DNA of 64,000 bases. Origin: Brevinematales bacterium (GTDB taxonomy: Bacteria > Spirochaetota > Brevinematia > Brevinematales > GWF1-51-8). The stretch is taken from positions 1 to 64,000 of the forward strand of contig JABLXV010000010.1 of NCBI GenBank assembly GCA_013177895.1, in the 5' to 3' direction. Shown here in pieces: positions 44,241-53,051 of this stretch. Numbering within the stretch: the stretch's first letter is position 1; the number at the start of each line of letters is the position of its first letter. A program made the position numbers and the translations under genes. A model generated the notes under the pieces. That model made no database searches. It was not told the DNA's origin and worked only from the letters and a program-made list of their open reading frames with translations.

Positions 44241-45101
44241 TCATTCTCTAATCTTAGCGAGTTTCTTTTTATCGTCGCGGTACACGTCCTCGAGAATGAG
44301 GGTTTCGCCGTGAAAACGGAATCCCGTCTCGTCGGATTTGCCGTCGCCGATATATTCCTTAACCGACGCGGGCTCGCCGCCGAATTCGAGACTGAGTCGT
44401 CCGCTCTCGACTGTGATCTCGAGGATACCCTCGCGGGGTATGCGGAAGGTTGTATTGAGGGTGAGGCGGTAACGGTACGAACGGTCGTCGTCAAGCACGC
44501 CCCCGATATCCGTCTCCTTGAGGCAACCCTTTTTATTGAAGTCGAATGTTTCCGACATGGTGACGCTTTTAAAGCGCTGTCCGTTCAGATGGGACATCTC
44601 GAAATAAAGGCGGTAATCGTCGCCGCTGGTCGTATGCGAAACCACAGTCCATTTACCGATCAGTTTTTTCAATGAATCCTCTGGACTTTCAGAAGCAGTC
44701 GATTCCTTCTCGACAGGAGCGGGTTTAACCGCGGTGGGAGAAACCTTCGGTGTGAAAGGGGCAGCGGGTTCAGACTCTTTTTTTTCAGGAGCAACTGTGA
44801 CCGGTGCTGGCTCTTCCTTCGGCGGCTCAACAGTTACGGGCACAACCTCCACTTCCGGGGGTGAAATGATGATAGGCTCGACCTCGTCTTTCGGGAGGGT
44901 AACTGTGATTGGTTCGGATTCTTTTTTTGGGGTCTCGGCTGTCTCGGTGAAGTCGGGTTTAAGCGACATCCCCGTCTCTTCATCCGTGCGGATTGCCTTC
45001 GACGGGGTTTCCCCGTGCAGTTTGGATTTAATGCTTTCTATCAGATTTTGCTTCTCGCGGAGAAGATCGGCGGTATTGATACGTTTTCTTTTTTCACTCA
45101 T
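44241..45101 (-). CDS. Hypothetical protein with Pro/Glu-rich linker, co-transcribed with parA
   Basis: The 286-residue protein begins with a basic, probably helical segment (KRINTADLLREKQNLIESIKSKL, about 8-30). It continues with a low-complexity P/E/V-rich linker (about 50-130). It ends in a compact beta-rich domain (about 145-286, LIGKWTVVSHTTSGDDYRLYF) that I do not recognise. Its start overlaps the parA stop by 8 bp. The position and the basic N-terminus suggest a ParA partner in place of ParB, but no DNA-binding domain is visible. Confidence 0.7.
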   Translation of the reverse strand: MSEKRKRINTADLLREKQNLIESIKSKLHGETPSKAIRTDEETGMSLKPDFTETAETPKKESEPITVTLPKDEVEPIIISPPEVEVVPVTVEPPKEEPAPVTVAPEKKESEPAAPFTPKVSPTAVKPAPVEKESTASESPEDSLKKLIGKWTVVSHTTSGDDYRLYFEMSHLNGQRFKSVTMSETFDFNKKGCLKETDIGGVLDDDRSYRYRLTLNTTFRIPREGILEITVESGRLSLEFGGEPASVKEYIGDGKSDETGFRFHGETLILEDVYRDDKKKLAKIRE

Positions 45102-45888
45102 CGTCAGTCCCCAGGAATACTTGTGTAATTATATGATAATAATCCGCTGCCGCGAAACCGGTAGGCGCGTTTTCCCATATCGTCTTTCCCGTCTCGATGG
45201 ATTTCGGCAGCGATTCCGATTTGCATACCTCGAAGATCGGGATACGGAAGTTGCTGAATATCTCGCGGTACTCGTTCATCCGGTTGATCCGTTTCTCGGT
45301 CTTGGTGAATATCAGCGCGTCGACGGATATTTCCCGCCCGGTCTCGTTACCCCACACCTTGATTTCGTCCAATAAACCGCTGAGTCCCGATATGGAGAAA
45401 ACCTGGAATTCGAGGGGGACGATGACCGTGTCGCACGCGGAGACAAGGGTTCGTTCGAGCGCCCCGTTGGACGGCGAACAGTCGATCAGTATCCAGTCGT
45501 AGGAGGATTTCATTTCGCGCAGGATTTCTATAAAGCGGGGCGCGATCTGGGTGATCTGGGTATCGTGCATCAGGGTACGGAGTTCCCTCTGCTGATTGGG
45601 AATAATATCGAGATTATCCCGGATATCCCGGAGGATATAATTTTCGGTATTCGTGTATGCTCCCTCGTTCAGGTCGCGGAGGAGATCGTAAAATCCGGGT
45701 TTCTTATCTGGGGTAAAGAACATGGAAAGGTTTCCCTGGGGGTCTCCGTCGACAAGGAGGACTTTCTGGCCGGATAGCGCGAGACCCGTGCCGATACTCA
45801 AGGTAGATGCGGTCTTTCCTACACCGCCCTTCTGATTGACGAACCCGATGATACGTTTACCCGTGTTATAGAGCGACTGCGTATTCAT
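45094..45888 (-). CDS. ParA family ATPase (second of two)
   Basis: The 264-residue ATPase has Walker A KGGVGKTASTLS (about 19-30), Walker A' LLVDGDPQGNLSMFF and Walker B WILIDCSPSNG. It resembles chromosomal or plasmid Soj/ParA proteins more than the copy at 33048. It lies next to an S24-type repressor and an acidic linker protein rather than parB, so this could be a remnant of an integrated plasmid or prophage. ATPase and DNA-binding activity are inferred. Confidence 0.92.
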   Translation of the reverse strand: MNTQSLYNTGKRIIGFVNQKGGVGKTASTLSIGTGLALSGQKVLLVDGDPQGNLSMFFTPDKKPGFYDLLRDLNEGAYTNTENYILRDIRDNLDIIPNQQRELRTLMHDTQITQIAPRFIEILREMKSSYDWILIDCSPSNGALERTLVSACDTVIVPLEFQVFSISGLSGLLDEIKVWGNETGREISVDALIFTKTEKRINRMNEYREIFSNFRIPIFEVCKSESLPKSIETGKTIWENAPTGFAAADYYHIITQVFLGTDDE

Positions 45889-45966
45889 TTCAATCCTTTA
45901 TTAGGGTTATTCAAGACAATTTATTATAATACCGAAAAGGAAAAATACGCAAAAAAATGGAATGGA

Positions 45967-46608
45967 TTATGAAATAAGCTGGATACGCAGTATCACTTTA
46001 CCGAATATATTCAGCTTTTTTATATCCGATGCGGCGATTTCTTCCGACGGGTAACGGTTATTATCGGGATTGATGAGTATTTTCCCGTCGAGACGGAAAT
46101 AGATACGCCGGGAAAAAAGATACCCGTTACGGTTCAGGATGTATATCCCGTCAGATAACAGCTCGGGATTGGATTGCAGGAAAAGATAATCCCCGCGATA
46201 AATAGTAGGCTCCATTGAGTCGCTGGTCTCGCGGATTGCGAATAGTTTTTCCTTATCGATATCTTTTACTAAGGTCGAGGAGATTGGGAAATAATCGTGA
46301 ACATCGGGGGTTTCTTCCTTACCCTCGCCGGATACCGGGGTCTCGTTAGAAATAAGCGGAATCATCAGGATAGATTCCTCGTTGAGGGGAACCGGGTGAT
46401 GGTGGAACGGGGCGCCTTTACCCAGCATAAGCCATTCGAGATTAACGTTCCATTCCCTGTTCATAATCTGCATCACGGGAATAGTAGGACGATTTTTACC
46501 GGTCTCAATCGCGCTGATCGAGTCCTGCGATAGACCCAGTTTGTTTCCGAAGGTCTCCTGATTGAGTGAAAGATACTTTCTTATCTGACGAAATCTTTGA
46601 GCAATCAT
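45967..46608 (-). CDS. XRE-family repressor with S24 (LexA/CI-like) C-terminal domain
   Basis: The 213-residue protein has an N-terminal HTH (about 4-60, LNQETFGNKLGLSQDSISAIETGK) and a C-terminal S24 domain. The serine of the cleavage dyad is S131 (TSDSMEPTIYRGDYLF). The lysine expected in the VKRI-like strand is Arg (R167 in LFSRRIYF), so self-cleavage may be lost or altered. Phage CI-type and stress-response repressors share this plan. It probably controls the adjacent parA operon or itself. Confidence 0.9.
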   Translation of the reverse strand: MIAQRFRQIRKYLSLNQETFGNKLGLSQDSISAIETGKNRPTIPVMQIMNREWNVNLEWLMLGKGAPFHHHPVPLNEESILMIPLISNETPVSGEGKEETPDVHDYFPISSTLVKDIDKEKLFAIRETSDSMEPTIYRGDYLFLQSNPELLSDGIYILNRNGYLFSRRIYFRLDGKILINPDNNRYPSEEIAASDIKKLNIFGKVILRIQLIS

Positions 46609-46761
46609 AGTACTACCCGCTTTTAAAATTAGTATAATCCTAGTTTACGATGGAAATTCATATAAATTTAATAAACTTTATTATCTGTTAATAATATATA
46701 CACAATCTGGATTTATGTCAATTAGAATTTAGTTAATCGAAAAAAAATAATTGATGATTGA

Positions 46762-46795
46762 ATAAAAAAGGAGCCGTCCCATGAAGGACGACTCC
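46762..46795 (-). terminator. Intrinsic terminator of tRNA-Pro
   Basis: GGAGCCGTCC pairs with GGACGACTCC (one mismatch). On the minus strand the stem is followed by a T6 run just beyond the tRNA 3' end. Confidence 0.8.
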
Positions 46796-46800
46796 GAAAT

Positions 46801-46874
46801 TCGGGCTGGAGAGATTTGAACTCTCGGCCTCTTGGTCCCGAACCAAGCGCGCTACCGAGCTGCGCTACAACCCG
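46801..46874 (-). tRNA. tRNA-Pro (anticodon CGG)
   Basis: The 74-nt cloverleaf has acceptor CGGGTTG/CAGCCCG (one G-U) and anticodon stem CTTGG/CCAAG around loop TTCGGGA (anticodon CGG, reading CCG). The T-arm contains AGTTCAAATCT. The first base C and discriminator A are typical of tRNA-Pro. CCA is not encoded. Confidence 0.95.
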
Positions 46875-47008
46875 CGATTTTATGAACATTATTATATTCG
46901 GGATTATAAAAAATATCAATTTTCCATCGCATCGGCGGAATACCCGAAAACTTCCTTTATGACTTCAAATATTGTATAATATGAGTATTATTTTTTACCG
47001 GAGGATTT

Positions 47009-48733
47009 ATGCTCTACTCGAAAATGCTGATACCCACATTACGTGAAGAACCTAAGGACGCGGAAATAGATTCTCATAAACTCATGCTGCGCGCGGGAAT
47101 GGTGCGGAAAAGCGCAGCCGGCCTGTACTCGTTCCTCCCGCTGGGGTTTCGTACCCTCCTCAAAGTAACCGGGATTATCCGCGAAGAGATGAATAACGCG
47201 GGCGCGCAGGAACTTTTACCCCCGTTTGTGACTCCCGCCGACCTATGGAAAGAATCCGGGCGTTTCGATATAATGGGTAAGGAGATGCTTCGATTCAAGG
47301 ATCGTCACGATAACGAGATGGTGCTCGGGCCGACTCACGAGGAGGCGTTCACCAATATCGTGCGCGAAAACGTGCATTCCTACCGCGACCTTCCGCTGAA
47401 TCTCTACCAGATCAATACGAAGTTCCGCGACGAGATACGCCCGCGTTACGGTATCATGCGGTGCCGCGAGTTTATTATGAAGGACGCGTACTCGTTCGAC
47501 GCGGACGAGGCGGGGCTCGACGCGAACTATCAGGCGATGCGCGCCGCGTACCGGAACATTTTCCGCCGGTGCGGGCTGAGTGTCGACCCGGTGCTCGCCG
47601 ATTCCGGCGCGATGGGCGGTTCCGGCTCCGAGGAGTTTATGGTACCTTCGCGGGTCGGCGAGGAACTGATCGTGAAATGCCATTCCTGCGGGTATGTGGC
47701 GAATACGGAACGCGCGGCCGCGTACAGGGAGTATCCCGCATCATCCGAAGCTCTCGAACCGATGTCCGAGGTATCCACCCCGTCGGTCAGGACGATTGAG
47801 GAGCTCACGGCGTTCTTCTCGACCACTCCCCGGAAATTTATCAAGACCCTGATCTATATCGCGGACGGCGCGCCGCTGGTGGCGCTGATACGCGGAGATA
47901 TGGACGTGAATGAGGTCAAGCTGAAAAATGTCGCCGGAGCGGTCGAGATCGAGCTCGCCTCGGAGGACAAGGTCTACGAGGTGACCGGAGCTCCGGTGGG
48001 GTTTGCCGGGCCTGCGGGGATGAAGAAAGTCCGCATTATCGCGGATGCATCCGTCCCCGCGATGGTCAACGCGATCACCGGCGCGAATAAGAAAGACCTG
48101 CACCTGAAGAATGTCAATCCCGGCAGGGATTTCCAATGGGAGAAGGCCGCGGATATCCAATCCATACGCGAGGGCGATCTTTGCCCGGAATGCAGGAAGC
48201 CCCTGAACGCCTACCACGGAATCGAGGTCGGACATATCTTCAAGCTCGGGTATAAATATACCGATTCGATGAACGTCGTATTCCTCGATAAAGAGGGCAA
48301 GGAACAGAAGCCCATCATGGGGTGTTACGGCATCGGGGTCGGGCGTACGATCGCGAGCGTGATCGAGCAGTCGCACGACGACCACGGTATCATCTGGCCG
48401 ATGAGTATCGCGCCGTTCCATATACTGATAGTCCCCGTGAATATCTCCGATGAGAATCAGATGGAGGCGTCGCGGAAACTGTACGATACCCTGAAGAAGA
48501 AGTACGAAGTCCTGATGGACGACCGTGACGAACGCGCCGGGGTAAAGTTTAACGACGCCGACCTGATCGGAATCCCGATACGGATTACAGTCGGGAAGAC
48601 ATTCGCGGCGGAGGGAAAGTTCGAATTGAAACTCCGCGCGGAGAAGGATAAAGAAGTATTAAGCGAATCGGAACTGATAAGCCGGATAGGAGTAATATAT
48701 GATCAGGAATTGGCTAAGTATCGCGGCGATTAG
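47009..48733 (+). CDS. proS: Prolyl-tRNA synthetase (bacterial type)
   Basis: The 574-residue class II synthetase has motif 1 near GFRTLLKVTGIIREEM, motif 2 (FRDEIRPRYGIMRCREFIMKDAYSF) and motif 3 (GCYGIGVGRTIASVIEQ). The editing insertion lies at about 240-400 (KTLIYIADGAPLVALIRGD). A C-terminal anticodon domain follows. It charges tRNA-Pro; one such tRNA gene lies 135 bp upstream on the opposite strand. Length is that of the bacterial form. A lipoprotein gene overlaps its 3' end by 35 bp. Confidence 0.98.
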   Translation: MLYSKMLIPTLREEPKDAEIDSHKLMLRAGMVRKSAAGLYSFLPLGFRTLLKVTGIIREEMNNAGAQELLPPFVTPADLWKESGRFDIMGKEMLRFKDRHDNEMVLGPTHEEAFTNIVRENVHSYRDLPLNLYQINTKFRDEIRPRYGIMRCREFIMKDAYSFDADEAGLDANYQAMRAAYRNIFRRCGLSVDPVLADSGAMGGSGSEEFMVPSRVGEELIVKCHSCGYVANTERAAAYREYPASSEALEPMSEVSTPSVRTIEELTAFFSTTPRKFIKTLIYIADGAPLVALIRGDMDVNEVKLKNVAGAVEIELASEDKVYEVTGAPVGFAGPAGMKKVRIIADASVPAMVNAITGANKKDLHLKNVNPGRDFQWEKAADIQSIREGDLCPECRKPLNAYHGIEVGHIFKLGYKYTDSMNVVFLDKEGKEQKPIMGCYGIGVGRTIASVIEQSHDDHGIIWPMSIAPFHILIVPVNISDENQMEASRKLYDTLKKKYEVLMDDRDERAGVKFNDADLIGIPIRITVGKTFAAEGKFELKLRAEKDKEVLSESELISRIGVIYDQELAKYRGD

Positions 48734-49541
48734 TTTTATTGCCCTGACTGCCGCGTCCTGCGGCGAGAAAATCGTCCGGCAGGATATCACTCCCAAATAT
48801 GTGTGGGCGGATAATGTCCCGCATTATTACTTCATCAGCGGGAAATTCTCCGTGGTCGTCGACGCGGCGATCGTGCGGTATGAGGGTACTATCGAGGCTA
48901 CTATGGAGATAGAGCTCAGGCATATTCCAACCGGCGACGGAAAGTACGGGATGGCGATCCAGATGTTGATCCGCGACCCCCAGATTTACGGGGGCGAAAG
49001 CAAGGTGAACACCTCGTTAATCGCGTACCTGAACAAGCTCCGCGAATGGTTTCATACTATCTATATGACGCCGCAGGGCGTTATCAATGTTATCTACGGG
49101 AATGCCCCGCATATCGTCCTGAATACCATCGCGCAGTCGGTATTCCCGGAATTTTCTAATATGGATGCCCTTTGGGATGTATACACCTTTAAAACAAATT
49201 ATCCCGCCGATGTCGCGGGAAATTTAACCCTGAATACCTACGAACGGACTTCCGAAATCACCGGGTATGACGAAAATAATATCGAGATAGGGACGCACCT
49301 TGTCTTCACTACCTACGACCAGATGCAGTACCTGAAATCGGTCGAACCGATCAAGATGGGCGTCGCGGTGATGGATTTTACCGATATATTTAATTATACC
49401 AAAGGGAAATTGGTCGAAAAGACCGGCACGGCGGATGTGCGTTATAATATGCCTGTTTCGCAGGGCTTCCTGTCGGTAATCGTTTCCGTTCAGGTAATAG
49501 GAGATTTTAAAGTGACCGAGACGAACAAGGGGGGCGCATGA
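48699..49541 (+). CDS. Putative lipoprotein of unknown function
   Basis: The 280-residue protein has a lipoprotein signal (MIRNWLSIAAISFIALTAAS then C21, lipobox TAASC). The mature domain is mostly beta-strand in character with no recognised match; it looks like an export or binding lipoprotein. A GGAG site lies upstream of the ATG, inside the end of proS. The stop overlaps the start of xth in ATGA, so proS, this gene and xth probably form one operon. Confidence 0.75.
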   Translation: MIRNWLSIAAISFIALTAASCGEKIVRQDITPKYVWADNVPHYYFISGKFSVVVDAAIVRYEGTIEATMEIELRHIPTGDGKYGMAIQMLIRDPQIYGGESKVNTSLIAYLNKLREWFHTIYMTPQGVINVIYGNAPHIVLNTIAQSVFPEFSNMDALWDVYTFKTNYPADVAGNLTLNTYERTSEITGYDENNIEIGTHLVFTTYDQMQYLKSVEPIKMGVAVMDFTDIFNYTKGKLVEKTGTADVRYNMPVSQGFLSVIVSVQVIGDFKVTETNKGGA

Positions 49542-50311
49542 AACTTTCGCTGATCTCGTGGAATGTAAACGGGATTCGCGCCGCGGTGAAAAACGGTTTT
49601 CTCGCGTGGCTCGATACCACCTCTTATGATATCGTAGGATTGCAGGAGATTAAGGCGATACCAGACCAGTTGAGCGAGGACATTCTCCAGCCGGAGGGTT
49701 ATCACGCGTACTGGAATCCCGCGAAACGAAAGGGTTACAGCGGTACCGCGTTATACTCCAAGCAGGCGCCGAATGAAGTCACGATGGGTTTCCAGATACC
49801 CCGTTTCGACGAAGAAGGACGGGTGATTGTCGCGGACTACGATGCGTTTACACTGATGAATATTTATTACCCCAACGGGCAGAAGGACGAGGAGAGGCTG
49901 AAGTACAAGATGGATTTCTATGACGCGTTCCTCGATTACGCGGACGGCCTGAAGAAGAGCGGGAAAAACCTGATTATCACCGGGGACTTCAATACCGCCC
50001 ATACCGAGATCGACCTCGCGAACCCCAAGGCGAACGAGGGTTATTCGGGATTCCTCCCGATAGAGCGGGCATGGCTGGATAAGTTCATATCCCACGGGTA
50101 TATCGACACGTTCCGGCGCTTCCATCCGGGGGAGACCGATCAGTATACATGGTGGACTTATCGCGTAAATGCGCGCGAACGGAATATCGGGTGGCGTATC
50201 GATTACTTTTTCGTGAGCGAGGGATTCCTGCCGAAGGTGAAGGACGCGTTTATTCTCCCGGGGGTGCAGGGCTCGGACCATTGCCCCGTAGGAATCGAGA
50301 TAGAAGTCTAG
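49538..50311 (+). CDS. xth: Exodeoxyribonuclease III / AP endonuclease
   Basis: The 257-residue enzyme has all the exonuclease III motifs: SWNVNGIRAAV, DIVGLQEIKA (catalytic Glu), YSGTALYSK, NLIITGDFNTAH (Asp and Asn) and GSDHCPVGIEI (Asp-His). It cleaves at abasic sites in base excision repair and degrades 3' ends. A pyrimidine-dimer glycosylase gene lies 1.4 kb downstream. The start overlaps the upstream lipoprotein gene by 4 bp. Confidence 0.97.
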   Translation: MKLSLISWNVNGIRAAVKNGFLAWLDTTSYDIVGLQEIKAIPDQLSEDILQPEGYHAYWNPAKRKGYSGTALYSKQAPNEVTMGFQIPRFDEEGRVIVADYDAFTLMNIYYPNGQKDEERLKYKMDFYDAFLDYADGLKKSGKNLIITGDFNTAHTEIDLANPKANEGYSGFLPIERAWLDKFISHGYIDTFRRFHPGETDQYTWWTYRVNARERNIGWRIDYFFVSEGFLPKVKDAFILPGVQGSDHCPVGIEIEV

Positions 50312-50351
50312 TATATATAAATAGAGAGATGAGATTCTGCGGGAGTATGAT

Positions 50352-51683
50352 ATGCGGAACAAGGACTGGGAATTACGCGTAAATTCCGCGCCTATCCATG
50401 AAGTTCTCGCGGTAGTGCTGGCGGGGGGAGTCGGGACGAGACTGTATCCGCTGACGAAAGACCGTTCCAAACCGGCAGTCCCGTTCGGCGGAAATTACCG
50501 TCTTGTCGATATCCCTATCAGCAACTGCCTCCATTCCGGAGTATACCGGATATTCGTCCTGACCCAGTTCAACTCCGCGTCGCTCAACCGTCATATCAAC
50601 CAGACCTACAAATTCGATATCTTCCATAAAGGTTTCGTCGAGGTGCTCGCGTCCGAGGAAACGATTGAAATAATGAATATGGGCTTCCCGCATGGGACTG
50701 CCGACGCGGTACGGAAAACGATGAAGCATCTCAAGGCGATCCGCGATATAAAATATGTCCTGATACTCGCGGGCGACCAGCTCTACCGTTTCAACTTCCG
50801 CGAACTGCTCGCCCGGCATATCGAAAGCGGTGCGGATATCACGCTCGCCTCGCATCCGGTACCCCACGGGGATGTGAACCGTTTCGGTATTCTCAGGATG
50901 AATAAGGATATGCGGGTGACCGCGTTTAAGGAGAAGCCCGAAGATGCGGACGAAATCGCCGATTGGCGGATACCGTCGCCCTTCCGCGGGAAAATATTCT
51001 CGTCCCCGCATTTCTACGCGTCGATGAATATGTATATTTTCAACCTTGATGTGCTGGAAGACGTCCTCAAAGGCGACATCGAGGCGCTGGACTTCGGGGA
51101 GCAGGTTATCCCGATGGTGATACCGAAGTACAAGGTGCACGGGATGATTCACGACGATTACTGGGACGATATCGGTACGATCGAGACTTACTACTACGCG
51201 AACATGCGGCTGACGAAAAAAATCCCCGATTTCAATCTCTACGAGGAAAGCCGCCTTTTTTATACCAAGCCCCGTTTCCTTCCGCCGGGACGCGTGCATC
51301 GCGCGCTCCTCGAGAACACAATCCTCAGCGACGGTATCTATCTTGAAAACTGCGAAATCGTTGACAGTATTATCGGGGTGCGCAGTATTATAGAAAAAGA
51401 TACGAAGATTGAGAAATCCATCGTCATCGGGAACGACTACTACGAGAACTTCGTGCAGAAGAAGAACAACCTCAAGCATCGCATTCCCAACCTCGGTATC
51501 GGCCGGAATTGCGTCATCCGCAAGGCGATTATCGATAAAAACTGCCGCATCGGGAATAACGTGCATATCGTCAACAAGTCGGGAGTGTGCAACGACGACG
51601 GGCATGATAATATGTACGTCATCCGAGACGGGGTAGTGGTTATCCCCAAGGGCACGGTCATCCCCAACGGCACAGTGATTTAA
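50352..51683 (+). CDS. glgC: Glucose-1-phosphate adenylyltransferase
   Basis: The 443-residue enzyme makes ADP-glucose for glycogen. Visible motifs are AVVLAGGVGTRLYPLTKDRSKPAVPFGG (nucleotide-binding loop, about 19-46), AGDQLYRFNF, VTAFKEKPED and a C-terminal left-handed beta-helix (about 310-443) with hexapeptide-like repeats. A GGGAG site precedes the ATG. The stop overlaps the next start in TAATG. With the secreted amylase elsewhere in the window it points to alpha-glucan use and storage. Confidence 0.96.
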   Translation: MRNKDWELRVNSAPIHEVLAVVLAGGVGTRLYPLTKDRSKPAVPFGGNYRLVDIPISNCLHSGVYRIFVLTQFNSASLNRHINQTYKFDIFHKGFVEVLASEETIEIMNMGFPHGTADAVRKTMKHLKAIRDIKYVLILAGDQLYRFNFRELLARHIESGADITLASHPVPHGDVNRFGILRMNKDMRVTAFKEKPEDADEIADWRIPSPFRGKIFSSPHFYASMNMYIFNLDVLEDVLKGDIEALDFGEQVIPMVIPKYKVHGMIHDDYWDDIGTIETYYYANMRLTKKIPDFNLYEESRLFYTKPRFLPPGRVHRALLENTILSDGIYLENCEIVDSIIGVRSIIEKDTKIEKSIVIGNDYYENFVQKKNNLKHRIPNLGIGRNCVIRKAIIDKNCRIGNNVHIVNKSGVCNDDGHDNMYVIRDGVVVIPKGTVIPNGTVI

Positions 51684-52120
51684 TGCGGCTATGGTCGCTC
51701 CACCCGAAATACCTCGATCCTAAAGGACTTGTAGCGCTATGGCGCGAGGCGCTTCTCGCACAGAAGGTGTTACAGGATCAAACAAAGGGATACCGGTATC
51801 ACCCCCAGCTCATCCGTTTCAGGAATACCCCTTACCCTGTTGCAACTATTTGTGCATATCTGGAGGTTATAGCAGACGAGGCGGCGCAACGCGGGTATCG
51901 TTTCGAAAGGTCGAAGATTAGTATTACTCCCGATGATACTTCGCTGATCGCAGTTACCGACCAACAACTTAAATATGAAGCCGCTCACCTGCGGAATAAA
52001 CTCATTACCCGGGCTCCAGGATGGAGTAATACTCTCCCGGAGATGCCGGAAGCCCACCCGTTATTTTTGGTTATTAAAGGCGCGATTGAGGCATGGGAAC
52101 GGGGCTTCAAGAAGAATTAA
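51683..52120 (+). CDS. Pyrimidine dimer DNA glycosylase family protein
   Basis: The 145-residue protein opens MRLWSLHPKYLDPKGLVALWREALLAQKVL, the signature of the Pyr_excise family (PF03013), related to T4 endonuclease V. RFRNTPYPVATICAYLEVI follows. Such enzymes remove UV-induced cyclobutane dimers, producing abasic sites that AP endonucleases such as the nearby Xth process. The start overlaps the glgC stop (TAATG). Confidence 0.85.
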   Translation: MRLWSLHPKYLDPKGLVALWREALLAQKVLQDQTKGYRYHPQLIRFRNTPYPVATICAYLEVIADEAAQRGYRFERSKISITPDDTSLIAVTDQQLKYEAAHLRNKLITRAPGWSNTLPEMPEAHPLFLVIKGAIEAWERGFKKN

Positions 52121-52160
52121 CCGATGTATACTTTAACAGATGTGATTCTTATGTATCATT

Positions 52161-52571
52161 TTACTCATCCATATCCATACCGGGAGCATCGTTGCCGCGT
52201 TCGAAAAATCCCAGTTTCCGGTAGAATTCCCTCTTACCGGGGGCGGCGAATAGCTGTACCTTGGAAATATCCGCTTCTTTGCAGCGTTCCAACAGGTACT
52301 GCATGATTGCCTTACCCGCGCCGTGTCCCTGCCATTCGGGGAGCACGAACACTTCGGTAATAAACGCGTGGATTACCCCGTCGGAGATAATTCTCCCTGA
52401 GCCGATCAGTTCGTCTCCGGCATACGCGCAAAGGATTAGCCAGCTTCGGCTGAGCGCGAGCTTTACCCGTTCCGCCCCGTGGTATCCCGGCTGTTTCCAC
52501 CCGGTAGAAAAGTAGAGACGCATGTACGCTTCCATTTCGGGCATCCCTTCTTTTAGCGTGAATTTATTTAT
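52161..52571 (-). CDS. GNAT-family N-acetyltransferase, possible AUA start
   Basis: The GNAT fold is clear: AYAGDELIGSGRIISDG, then VLPEWQGHGAGKAIMQYLLERC (acetyl-CoA loop) and FYRKLGFFERG. The first ATG (52544) has no usable ribosome site. It truncates the N-terminus, which family members continue upstream (here NKFTLKEGMPEMEAYMRLY). Reading upstream in frame reaches an ATA at 52571-52569 placed exactly 6 bp after AAAGGAGG, with no ATG, GTG or TTG between. An AUA start is therefore proposed (136 residues); the conservative end is 52544. It converges with the glycosylase gene. Confidence 0.8.
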   Translation of the reverse strand: MNKFTLKEGMPEMEAYMRLYFSTGWKQPGYHGAERVKLALSRSWLILCAYAGDELIGSGRIISDGVIHAFITEVFVLPEWQGHGAGKAIMQYLLERCKEADISKVQLFAAPGKREFYRKLGFFERGNDAPGMDMDE

Positions 52572-52587
52572 AGCGCGCCTCCTTTAG

Positions 52588-52803
52588 ATAGCCGGTAGTT
52601 CACAAGGGTATATCGGTAATCGGTACCCCGTATATAATTATTATAGGGAAGTTCTGATAACTCTCCCAGAGATACCAAATTCACCTGTTCTTTCTTTCTG
52701 CGAACCCGCCAACTCATCTAAATTTTTTGAAGTGCCCTATATAAAGCCGTTCCGCAAGCTGAAAGAAATTCCGGTAGATGCCGTGATGAAAGGGCGGGTA
52801 TGA
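52588..52803 (+). pseudogene. Start-less open frame, probable gene remnant
   Basis: After a TAG at 52585-52587 the plus strand is open for 71 codons to a TGA at 52801. Its last 24 codons are very protein-like (EVPYIKPFRKLKEIPVDAV then MKGRV). There is no start codon with a ribosome site and no recognised family. It lies in the 480-bp gap before purL and may be the decayed C-terminus of a lost gene. The rest of the gap is the dispersed repeat at 52897-53002. Confidence 0.3.
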
Positions 52804-52896
52804 TATCGGGGTTTGATTATATTTTTACATATGTTGCTATTTTTATTACGGGCTGACCGGTAGGGAGAGCGTCCTGTTGAAATCTGGATTAGGGTA

Positions 52897-53002
52897 GCAG
52901 GTACTGCGTACCCTGATATTTGGCTATCTGTATCGCCGCAGGCTGCTGCTTTATACTGCCACATGCTATTGTAATGGGTTTAGCCCTCCGCAGGAGTTGC
53001 GA
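52897..53002 (-). repeat. Dispersed repeat copy B (106 bp, without the 52-bp insert)
   Basis: The reverse complement aligns end to end, without gaps, to copy A at 12701-12858 once the 52-bp palindromic element is removed from copy A. It represents the empty site of that insertion. Confidence 0.8.
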
Positions 53003-53051
53003 TACCCGCCGTTTTCCTTTATAATATCCTATCAATCATAGGAGTGTCCGC

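Noticed and set aside
45967-46608. Calling the S24 repressor LexA
   Set aside because: The HTH is XRE-like rather than the LexA winged helix, and the expected catalytic Lys is replaced by Arg.
50373-51605. Minus-strand open frame of 410 codons
   Set aside because: It is antisense to glgC. It is a codon-bias artefact with no protein family signature.
52737-52964. Minus-strand open frame of 75 codons
   Set aside because: It runs through the dispersed repeat and has no ribosome site or family match.
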